This document shows positions 1-7,781 of a DNA stretch of 64,000 nucleotides, piece by piece; the first letter of the stretch is position 1; each line of letters begins with the position of its first letter. Position numbers and translations under genes: made by a program. This stretch comes from Coneutiohabitans sp964457925 (GTDB lineage Bacteria; Zhuqueibacterota; Zhuqueibacteria; Zhuqueibacterales; Zhuqueibacteraceae). The stretch covers positions 62,001-126,000 of the forward strand of contig CAYWGH010000014.1 of assembly GCA_964457925.1 (NCBI GenBank), given 5' to 3'. The notes below the pieces were generated by a model. The model was not told where the DNA came from and did no database searches. It saw only the letters and a program-made list of their open reading frames with translations.

Positions 1-2
1 TT

Positions 3-2435
3 TTCGTATCCGCCGGCCGCACCGAGCGGAAAAAACGCAGTGACGGGCAAATGGAGCATACTTATTATGGCGGCATCTATTATAGCAACGATGTTTTTGG
101 CAGCGCGACTATCTCCTGGCGCAATATTGCCAAAGTTCAGGATCAAAGTTTCGAGCCGTTGAAAAACATTTTGAGTTTGGTACTTTTGACTGATGAAGCC
201 GGCCACGTACCGATTTCAAATATGGTGCCTGTTCTGGCGTATGCCAATCGCCTGACGTTTGGACAACCCAGCGGCGTTTCTAACAACCCCGGGGGCGGAC
301 CTTACCGTTGCACGTTTACCCTGAATGATCTGGCGAATCCCACTTATCAGCCCACTTGGCAAGCAACAACACAGGGCAATTACTTCGGCCGTTTGGCTGT
401 CACGCCGCAAAGCAAACGCACGAATTATCAGGTCTATGTCGGCAAACCCTTTGGCCTAGAAATCGATGTGCGCGCGATTCGAGAAGGCATGAATAAATTC
501 TCGCGCATCGTTTCTCCGGTCGCGCCTCCCGGAGAACAGAATGACAATGGCTACCGTGAACTCCTCGGCGGTAATACGACTTTGAAATTCGGCAGTCTGG
601 ACTTCAATCCTAGTTCAGATTTTCAGTATCCCACGGTGTATGGCTGTTGGGGATACGGGCCGGTCAAAGCGCCGGGTAACGGCAGCTCTAGCGGAACGCC
701 CGCCCCAGGAGGATTTAGCGATCCGCGACCATTCAAGCAGTTGTTCACCACGAAAACCGCCTCCGGGCCGGATCGCTTCGCCAATCGTGGCATGGACGCA
801 GTGTTCTTTAATGGCAGTATGCCAGCGTTTCACCCGGATTATGCCAAAAACAGAGTGCTTCTTATTGGCAACACGGACAACGGCGTCATGCGCAGCACAG
901 ATGACGGTCTGAGCTGGGAGCAAACACGCATCAAGAGCGAGAGTGATTGGTTTGGCGCGGCGCAGCAGCATGTTTATCACATCGCATTTCATCCGTTCCA
1001 CCACAACATTGTCTTGGCATCGGCCGGTGTTTTCAATCGTCAGCGCGGGAATGTTGGCAAAGGCGGTTTGTTCATGAACAATGCAGCCGGTGCCGGCGAT
1101 GAAAACAGTTGGGTACTGCGCGGCGGAGGCTTCAACGACGCCGCGACGATGACCAACGGCCTACCGAATGGTGAGATACAAGCGTTTTCCTTTGATAAAA
1201 AATCTTATGGCAAATTTACGTCCCGATCGTCCGCCAGCCGCGAAATTGGCGTGCTGGTAGCCTTGCGCGGCAAGGGACTTTATTATGGCAAGATGAACGG
1301 CTATGGCAGTGTAACCAGCGCTTTCAAAAAAATTACTGATCCGGATCTCGATGCTAAAATCCCTACAGCCATCTTTCCCGACAACCCCAACCATCATCAC
1401 AATTATGCACGGTTGATCTTTGACCCGGAAGACGACGATATCTTTTATCTGGCCCGCCATTTTCCTGCTGGCGGCGTTTTTCGCGTCACATTAAATACCG
1501 ATAGCAATGGCAGGCGCTATTCGCCAACAGCAAAAAATTTTATTGCGGCTGTGGACGAGGTTATTACGGGAGCTTATAATGAAACCGGAGGAAAACGCCC
1601 CGTGAATTCGAGCGTGGCTTCGGATGTTATCAGCCTTCTCGTTACAGACAGTCATGTCTTTGCCGGTGTGACGTGTGGACTCGATCCTGATCAAAATGGC
1701 ACAAACTATTCGGGAGGCTTAATCCGGTGGTCAAAAGACGATCATCCTAAGACATATGACTGGCCCATTGGTGGACCGACAAGAAATCCCGACAATTCAA
1801 CGTCTAAAACGATCGCCCTCGGAGGGCTGGCGCAAGCTCCGTCAAACCCGGGTGAGATTTGGGCGGTAACGTATAGATTTAGCCTGCGCGCGGAACGCGC
1901 TTCCGATTTCAAAATGGCAGACGAGGACAATTGGACTCAAATAGGCCTTTGGCGCAGCACAAATGGCGGCGATCGCTTCACCCTCGCACCCTCTAATCAC
2001 GGCTTTCCCGACGCTGTGACCATGGCATTCTTCCCCAACAACCCCAACAAAATTATCATGCCGACACACGGCAACGGCGTTTGGATTGGAACAAGGTTTG
2101 GCAGTAAGGAGCCGGAATCTCCACCGGAGCCGACGCAGTACGACAGAGATTTGCCGAAGCGTTTTGCCCTGCACGCCAACTATCCCAATCCCTTTAATCC
2201 AAGTACGACGATTCGATTTGACCTGCCCGAGGGCGGCGAGGTAGAACTGGTCGTCTATGATATGTTGGGGCGTCACATCCGCCGGCTTACGAATCAGTGG
2301 ATGGAAGCCGGCTACCATGCTGAAACCTGGGATGGCAAAAATGACGCCGGCTTTCGGGTATCTTCCGGCATTTACTTTTATCGTCTGCAGACCAAAGAAT
2401 TCGTTGACGTTCGCAAGTTGATCTTCGTGCAATAG
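3..2435 (+). CDS. Secreted BNR-type beta-propeller protein with C-terminal T9SS sorting domain (5' partial)
   Basis: The reading frame is open to the left edge of the window, so the gene is cut and the ATG at 51 is probably internal; 794 residues lie downstream of it. Numbering from that ATG, sialidase/BNR-like Asp-box segments occur near residues 280-293 (RSTDDGLSW) and 632-643 (RSTNGGDRF), as in Sortilin/photosystem-II-stability-type propellers. Residues about 701-794 form a FlgD-like, T9SS type A sorting domain with YPNPFNPST at 711 and a closing GIYFYRL strand. Such domains direct secretion and surface attachment in FCB-group bacteria. The role is presumably extracellular binding or degradation, but no catalytic residues are recognisable. 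A strong terminator follows at 2524. Confidence 0.85.
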   Translation, partial: FVSAGRTERKKRSDGQMEHTYYGGIYYSNDVFGSATISWRNIAKVQDQSFEPLKNILSLVLLTDEAGHVPISNMVPVLAYANRLTFGQPSGVSNNPGGGPYRCTFTLNDLANPTYQPTWQATTQGNYFGRLAVTPQSKRTNYQVYVGKPFGLEIDVRAIREGMNKFSRIVSPVAPPGEQNDNGYRELLGGNTTLKFGSLDFNPSSDFQYPTVYGCWGYGPVKAPGNGSSSGTPAPGGFSDPRPFKQLFTTKTASGPDRFANRGMDAVFFNGSMPAFHPDYAKNRVLLIGNTDNGVMRSTDDGLSWEQTRIKSESDWFGAAQQHVYHIAFHPFHHNIVLASAGVFNRQRGNVGKGGLFMNNAAGAGDENSWVLRGGGFNDAATMTNGLPNGEIQAFSFDKKSYGKFTSRSSASREIGVLVALRGKGLYYGKMNGYGSVTSAFKKITDPDLDAKIPTAIFPDNPNHHHNYARLIFDPEDDDIFYLARHFPAGGVFRVTLNTDSNGRRYSPTAKNFIAAVDEVITGAYNETGGKRPVNSSVASDVISLLVTDSHVFAGVTCGLDPDQNGTNYSGGLIRWSKDDHPKTYDWPIGGPTRNPDNSTSKTIALGGLAQAPSNPGEIWAVTYRFSLRAERASDFKMADEDNWTQIGLWRSTNGGDRFTLAPSNHGFPDAVTMAFFPNNPNKIIMPTHGNGVWIGTRFGSKEPESPPEPTQYDRDLPKRFALHANYPNPFNPSTTIRFDLPEGGEVELVVYDMLGRHIRRLTNQWMEAGYHAETWDGKNDAGFRVSSGIYFYRLQTKEFVDVRKLIFVQ

Positions 2436-2523
2436 GCTTGAATGCGGTGTTTGGCGTTTTGGCTTGAATTTTGGGAAGTGCGTATTTGAAGCAAAACGAC
2501 GGTCACAGCAGAGCGGGTCTTAT

Positions 2524-2560
2524 CAAAAGGGAGAAAACACTGGTGTTTTTCTCCCTTTTG
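2524..2560 (+). terminator. Strong hairpin terminator, bidirectional
   Basis: A near-perfect inverted repeat has arms CAAAAGGGAGAAAACAC and GTGTTTTTCTCCCTTTTG around a TG loop, with T-rich flanks on both strands. It lies about 90 bp after the first propeller gene and should end its transcript before the next gene. Confidence 0.8.
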
Positions 2561-2718
2561 ATTTCGGGTTCAGACGGAACCGTACGTCACCAATTCATCG
2601 CCACAACACATCCGCTGATATTCTTCATATACCGGGAAATGACGGTACACTAATTGTCGGTACCGGCGATAATGTCTTTGCGTTCGTGAATGTTTGTATC
2701 TCAAGATGAACCTCTCCG

Positions 2719-5337
2719 ATGAATCTCAGACTACAACAGCATTGCACGCAGAATCAGAAATTGATTTTGCGCCCCTTTCGCATGGCTTTGCCCTTGCTGT
2801 TCATGATGCTGTCTTCATCGGTCGCTCAGGAAAGTCGGTTTATCACGTTCAATGCCGATACTTATTTGAATTTCAATGATATCGCTTGTTCGCCCGATGG
2901 TAAGAATGTTTATGTGTGCGGGCTATATACTATTGCAGCACTCAAAGTTGAAGCCAATGGCAGTCTTAACGTTCTGCAGGTTTTGAATAATGATTACAAT
3001 GGCTTTAAAGGGGTTTATAATCCTGTTGATCTCGCCGTTTCTCCTGATGGCCGCTATCTTTATGCCGTTGATATCAGCATAACTGACAGGAAAATGTCAG
3101 TGTTTGCGCGCGATATAGACACCGGCAGCATCGAGCTTACAGAGATAATTCAAGATACGGTATTCACAAGTCAGTCAGCGACGGGACCCTATCATGAACT
3201 ATTGTTTTCCCCAGAAGGAAAATATCTCTACTGGTTAAATAGTCCCGATGGCGGAAATGGCGTCCTAGTCGTATTCGAGCGCGACCTAGAATCTGGGCAT
3301 CCGACAAAAACTCAAACCCTCAGAAAAGGTGCAAATAATTTTGGTGATTTCGATATTCCTCGCTGGCTTGCCATTTCTTCAGATGGGAAACATTTCTATG
3401 GTGGTGGAGATCATCATGCATATTTCGCAAAACTGGTCGTCCTTTATCGCAATCTGCAAAATGGGGGTATCGATTCAGTCAAGAGCCATGATATAGAATC
3501 ATGGCGGGGAGAAAAGTGGGAACGAGGAAGCGTCATGGTACCGCCTGACGGCGAGGCGCTTTATCTTGCAGATGTTTTCATGGGAGAGCTTCTTGTGTTT
3601 TCGCGCAATCGTCTCAATGGCGAGGTGGAGCAGATACAAAGCTTCAGCTTAAATAGCGCAAGCTCACTGGCAGTCTCACCCAACTCTGCACATATTTACG
3701 TGCAACATTACAACAGACAATCCTATTTTGCCATTTTCGCTAAAGACTCTGATACCGAAGAACTTATTCTTGTCAACGATAAACTACTTCAACTTAATGA
3801 CGGCAATCCAATTCAAACACTTATGTCGCCAACCGGCGATGCAATCTACATGTTCGACGAGAAGCGCCTAACTGTGATTCGCCGGGATACGGTCTCCGGT
3901 TCACTCGAACAACCGTACTATCTCACCCAAAATGATTTTGGCGGCACGGACCGGCTTCACAGTTCCAGAGCCGTTAAAATTTCCCAAGACGGCAGATTTC
4001 TTTATGTTGCCGCAAGGCATGAAGATGCCGGCATCACAACGTTTGAACGCGACCAACAAAACGGCCAACTCAGTTTGCGAGAGCATCTTCCTCTTGAAAG
4101 ATTATGGACCATGAGTATCTCGCCTGATCGGCGGCATTTTTATGCTTTGAGCCTGCCCCATAATCTCCCCATCAATAATTTAACCGTTTTGGCGGCTGAC
4201 TCTCTGTCCGGCGAATTGAGCATTGTGCAACAATTCACCGGCGGCTCGCTTAACTCTGCGGCCATGGCGTTCTCCCTCGACGGCGGGAGTTTCTACTGCA
4301 ACCCCGGCACAAGCTTGTTGGTTTATGCGCGCGATCGGGCCTCCGGCAGGCTGGTGCAGCAGCAAAGCCTGATGAATGCAGATTACGGCCTGGGCACTCC
4401 CAGCTCCTTCGCGATCTCGCCCGATGGCCAGCACTTTTATTGGCACGGTATCCGCTCGAGTGATCTACAGCAACTGGCCACTTTTGTTCGAGATCCCCTC
4501 AGCGGCACACTGACGTTTGTGAATGAGCAAGAACTGGGATCGACGCTAACGACCGCTGCCCGGGTTCTGCAAATTTCACCGGACGGCAAATTCGTTTATG
4601 CTTCGACTGCTGAAATTTTTGTCGATGCGCCGGGGATTTTGATTTTCCGGCGCAACGCGCAAAGCGGCGAATTGACTTCAGCGGGGGAATTCGAATTCGA
4701 GGCATTGTGTGAGATGCGTGATCTGGCAATTTCTGCGGATGGCCTCACGGTCTATGCCCTGGTCGGCTGCGGCGGCTATTCTTCGCCCATGATGGCAGTT
4801 CTTCGGCGTGATGTCGAAAGCGGGCAACTCACCCTCGAGAAGCAATTCAGAAGCGGGAAAGAGGGCGTGTACGGCATGTTCGACCCCGAAGATCTGACGC
4901 TGTCGCCCGATGAAAGATTTCTATATGTGGCGGATTTGGGCGGCGTCGCCACTTTCGCCACCGGCCGTAATTCGACAAGCATCGCAGAGAAGCTTGACAA
5001 CCTCGTCGCCTTGCCGCAAACGCTTCAGCTCGAACAGAATTACCCAAATCCTTTTTCAGCTTTCTCCACTTCTGCCACATTAGGCACATCAACCACAACG
5101 ATTCGCTACGAGATTCCTGTTGCTGCCAAACAAGCCGTTCCCGTCGAATTAGGGGTCTACGACCTGCACGGCCGGCTTGTGCGCACGCTGGTAAACGAAT
5201 CCAAAATAGGTGGACACTACTCGGCTGATTGGAATGCTTTCGATGCGCACGGTAAGCCTGTTCCGTCAGGGCTTTATTTTTACCGCCTCAAATCCGGCGA
5301 TTCGATCATTAGCAGGCGCCTCCTGCTTATCAAATAA
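2719..5337 (+). CDS. Secreted lactonase-like seven-bladed beta-propeller with T9SS sorting domain
   Basis: The product has 872 residues. A basic N-terminus followed by a hydrophobic stretch (ALPLLFMMLSSSVAQ) ends in a likely signal-peptidase site near residue 37. The body is made of YVTN/lactonase-like repeats, each with an SPDGxxxY motif (for example SPDGKNVY, SPDGRYLY, SPEGKYLY, SPDGQHFY) followed by the next strand FxRDxxxG. This is the hallmark of surface beta-propellers related to 6-phosphogluconolactonase. Residues 765-872 are a Por-type sorting domain (YPNPF at 775, GLYFYRL near the end). The upstream sequence has only a weak ribosome-binding site, so the start is uncertain; a later ATG around residue 22 is possible. 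The substrate is unknown. Confidence 0.85.
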   Translation: MNLRLQQHCTQNQKLILRPFRMALPLLFMMLSSSVAQESRFITFNADTYLNFNDIACSPDGKNVYVCGLYTIAALKVEANGSLNVLQVLNNDYNGFKGVYNPVDLAVSPDGRYLYAVDISITDRKMSVFARDIDTGSIELTEIIQDTVFTSQSATGPYHELLFSPEGKYLYWLNSPDGGNGVLVVFERDLESGHPTKTQTLRKGANNFGDFDIPRWLAISSDGKHFYGGGDHHAYFAKLVVLYRNLQNGGIDSVKSHDIESWRGEKWERGSVMVPPDGEALYLADVFMGELLVFSRNRLNGEVEQIQSFSLNSASSLAVSPNSAHIYVQHYNRQSYFAIFAKDSDTEELILVNDKLLQLNDGNPIQTLMSPTGDAIYMFDEKRLTVIRRDTVSGSLEQPYYLTQNDFGGTDRLHSSRAVKISQDGRFLYVAARHEDAGITTFERDQQNGQLSLREHLPLERLWTMSISPDRRHFYALSLPHNLPINNLTVLAADSLSGELSIVQQFTGGSLNSAAMAFSLDGGSFYCNPGTSLLVYARDRASGRLVQQQSLMNADYGLGTPSSFAISPDGQHFYWHGIRSSDLQQLATFVRDPLSGTLTFVNEQELGSTLTTAARVLQISPDGKFVYASTAEIFVDAPGILIFRRNAQSGELTSAGEFEFEALCEMRDLAISADGLTVYALVGCGGYSSPMMAVLRRDVESGQLTLEKQFRSGKEGVYGMFDPEDLTLSPDERFLYVADLGGVATFATGRNSTSIAEKLDNLVALPQTLQLEQNYPNPFSAFSTSATLGTSTTTIRYEIPVAAKQAVPVELGVYDLHGRLVRTLVNESKIGGHYSADWNAFDAHGKPVPSGLYFYRLKSGDSIISRRLLLIK

Positions 5338-5358
5338 CCCTCTCCCCCAACTTGCTCG

Positions 5359-5386
5359 TTGACTTTTAGTGCAATTCTCCTAGCTT
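5359..5386 (+). promoter_or_regulatory. Candidate sigma-70-type promoter
   Basis: TTGACT and TAGCTT are separated by 16 bases and lie 60 bp before the next start codon. The same TTGACA-like/TAnnnT pattern recurs upstream of fbp, ssb and the DUF72 gene. Confidence 0.45.
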
Positions 5387-5446
5387 CCCACCGAATCGAA
5401 CGCAAGCATCAAACCGCCGCCTTCATCCCCAAGTGGGACAACATTC

Positions 5447-7144
5447 ATGAAACGATTTCACCTCAGTATTATTTACCTTTTTCTGTTGGCGGGACTGGGA
5501 CTCTATGCCTTCACGTTGCGCCGCGCTCCGGCAAATGACCGGTACCGCCCGGGCGATTGGGTGAGTTATGGCGTCAATCGCTACATTAGCTCGGTGGCAG
5601 CCAGTCCGGAGCAAGCCTTTTTCGGTACTACCACCGGCATCGCGCGCTATGACATTTTGCGCAACCAATGGCAGGCGCCTTACACCACCAGCGATGGCCT
5701 CGCGGACAATCGCATGAGCGTGATCGGCTTCGATCATGTTACCAACACGCTCTGGTGCGGCCATGCCGCGGGCCTCAGCCGCCAGCATCCCGCCTCGTTG
5801 CGCTGGACAAATTTCCCCAAAAACGAATTCGGCCTGGCGTATAATGACGAATTCGTTTCGCTGGGATTTGACAACAATTACAATTGGTTTGAAACCGCCT
5901 CCGGTCGCATGTTTCGCCAGGATAAATTCGGCAACATTTTTTCTCCGGCGGACGGCCAAGCGCCAGAGGCTTCTGTCATCTGGTTTGGCGCGCGCGCGCC
6001 GCGACCGCGGACTTTCCCGCAATTCTTCATGCCCGCCGGTTTTCTGTTCGATCCCAAAGGCATTGTGCAAGACAATCATTTGCGCCAGGCGCCGGTGACA
6101 AGTATCAGCGAAGATCGCTGGGGCAATATGTGGCTGGGCACCTGGGGCCTGGGTGCATTGCGCGTTGATATTAATCTGGGCCAGGCGCAGCCGATCAGCA
6201 TCGGCTTGGCAAGCCAGCGCGTCGATGCGCTGATGTTCGATGAGGAAGGCCTGTGGATTGGCGGCGTGCGCAACACCATTCGCCAGCCGCGCGATGAATC
6301 CCTGGAAGGCATCACCTACTGGCGCCATCCGCAAGCCGGCATCTCCGACAACCGCGACTGGCGTTACTACGACGCGCGCTATAATTTCAGCATGAGCAGC
6401 GATGAAGTGAACGGCTTTGAATTTCACGAGGGCAAGCTTTATTGCGCCACGGAAAACGGCATCAGCATTTATGACACGCGCAAAGATCGCTGGCAGCGCT
6501 TGATGCCCCGTGACGGCTTGGCCAGCGAGCGCGTGAATGATGTCGCGGTTTATGAAAATTATCTCTATGCCGCCACCGATTTGGGCTTGAACCGCATTGC
6601 GCTGGCCACGGCGCGCAAAGACTCGTTTGGCATCGGCGAGATTCTGCCGAATCTCCTGCGCCATATTCGTGTCGAAGATCTCGAACGCCAGGAAAATTTG
6701 TTATGGGCGGCAACGGCGCAAGGCCCGTTTGTTTATGATATGGCAAAGGCCACCGGCGGCTACATAGATGCCGGCGATGTTGCGAGCCGGGCAGCGGCTT
6801 ATGCGGTTTCCTATTATGATTCACTGGTGTGGTTCGGCACGGATTTGGGCATTGATGCGCTGAACGTGAAGGCGCGCACCTGGTTGGGTTCGCCGGCGCG
6901 GCAATCCTTCGCGGGAACCGATATTTATTGCATCGCAGCAGGCCCGGAGGCAGTATGGGTGGGAACCAATGCGGGCGTGTACAAATATCACGGCGGGCGC
7001 AAGGAATGGAGGCAATACACCGCCGCTGATGGTTTGTTGAACAATCATGTCAATGCGGTCGCGCTCGACGAGGATTTTGTGTGGTTCGGCACGGATTTGG
7101 GCGTGACCGTGTTTCGCTGGAAGGCGTTTCATGATTTTGAGTGA
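5447..7144 (+). CDS. Secreted two-component-regulator-type propeller protein
   Basis: The product has 565 residues. It starts with an N-terminal hydrophobic segment (IIYLFLLAGLGLYAFTL, about residues 8-24) that is either a signal peptide or an anchor. The rest is built of repeats of the Reg_prop type, visible as DGLADNRM, EDRWGNMWLGT, DGLASERVNDV, WFGTDLGI and DGLLNNHVNAV, each ending in a W(F/L)GT strand. In Bacteroidota and relatives these blades form the periplasmic sensor of hybrid two-component systems, but here no transmembrane helix, kinase or output domain follows, so this is a free-standing propeller. It lacks the YPNPF sorting domain of the two genes before it. A candidate promoter lies at 5359. 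Function unknown. Confidence 0.8.
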   Translation: MKRFHLSIIYLFLLAGLGLYAFTLRRAPANDRYRPGDWVSYGVNRYISSVAASPEQAFFGTTTGIARYDILRNQWQAPYTTSDGLADNRMSVIGFDHVTNTLWCGHAAGLSRQHPASLRWTNFPKNEFGLAYNDEFVSLGFDNNYNWFETASGRMFRQDKFGNIFSPADGQAPEASVIWFGARAPRPRTFPQFFMPAGFLFDPKGIVQDNHLRQAPVTSISEDRWGNMWLGTWGLGALRVDINLGQAQPISIGLASQRVDALMFDEEGLWIGGVRNTIRQPRDESLEGITYWRHPQAGISDNRDWRYYDARYNFSMSSDEVNGFEFHEGKLYCATENGISIYDTRKDRWQRLMPRDGLASERVNDVAVYENYLYAATDLGLNRIALATARKDSFGIGEILPNLLRHIRVEDLERQENLLWAATAQGPFVYDMAKATGGYIDAGDVASRAAAYAVSYYDSLVWFGTDLGIDALNVKARTWLGSPARQSFAGTDIYCIAAGPEAVWVGTNAGVYKYHGGRKEWRQYTAADGLLNNHVNAVALDEDFVWFGTDLGVTVFRWKAFHDFE

Positions 7145-7188
7145 AGGCGGCGCGCTCTCGTTGGTAGGGCCATAAGGCGCTCAAAGGT

Positions 7189-7422
7189 AGAATAAAATTC
7201 TGAAAGGTTGTCACAGAATAATTTGTCGGCAGAACGATTCAAAATAATTTTGCCGATAAATCATCCTGCCAAAGTTATTTTCGGCGATGCCCGGCGACTC
7301 CGGCGCATTTCGACGGAAAAACGTTATCGCTGATGCTCACCGGAAACACCGAGTTTCGCCGAACAGTTATTTGCTGCTTCGCAGAAGCTTTGATTTGCAG
7401 CTTGTCTGCAAATCGGGGTAGA
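7189..7422 (+). repeat. Dispersed repeat family A, copy 1
   Basis: It starts with the palindrome AGAATAAAATTCT followed by GAAAG. It ends with a stem-loop (arms GATTTGCAG and CTGCAAATC, loop CTTGT) followed by GGGGTAGA. The same two ends occur at 15902-16064, 26524-26674 and, inverted, 31774-31964. The interior is not shared with the other copies. Confidence 0.7.
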
Positions 7423-7690
7423 TTTTATCCGGAGAAGAATTTTTAACCACGGATGAACACGGGTTTTCACTGATCTTTTCTGGGATCGAAAACCTTCGGC
7501 CTGATGCTGCGGGGCTATTCCAACTTTAAAGCTAAACCTACTGGGGCGACCCCGGTTGTGCAGCTCTTCAAGTTGACGTTTGCGCCATTTATGACACCCG
7601 CTTCACATGTTTGTCGGTTTATAAAAATATTTCCCCCGCCGAAGGGCAGGAGAATGTGTCTTTTTCTTTCATGATTTTGCAAATTAAAAA

Positions 7691-7719
7691 TTGTAAAGCT
7701 GCGGCGGATTTATTAGATT
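7691..7719 (+). promoter_or_regulatory. Candidate promoter of valS
   Basis: TTGTAA and TAGATT are spaced by 17 bases and lie about 60 bp before the valS start. Confidence 0.4.
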
Positions 7720-7781
7720 CCGTCTTCCGCTGAAAAAAAAGTTAAAAAGAGTATTAAAACATCTGGGAGAAAACTAGGGAT

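Larger units (their letters stand above)
7145..7781. other. 637-bp gene-free region with repeat remnants before valS
   Basis: No credible coding frame was found. It holds one copy of the AGAATAAAATTCT/stem-loop repeat (7189-7422), then a short segment like the common AACCACGGATGAACACGG dispersed repeat near 7446. A GC-rich hairpin follows around 7541-7557 (TGGGG/CCCC arms), and the valS promoter candidate closes the stretch. I tried to match the 7515-7565 segment to known riboswitches without success. Confidence 0.6.

Noticed and set aside
5423..6664. Long minus-strand reading frame (413 codons) opposite the propeller gene, and similar long frames opposite valS, the salvage genes and the phosphohexomutase
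   Set aside because: Their translations are Arg/Ala/His-rich without motifs, and the plus-strand genes are clearly real; they are antisense shadows caused by codon bias.
7515..7565. Possible riboswitch before valS (GGGGCGACCCC hairpin with conserved-looking flanks)
   Set aside because: It does not match cyclic-di-GMP, fluoride, TPP, T-box or preQ1 consensus features that I can recall; more likely part of a dispersed repeat.
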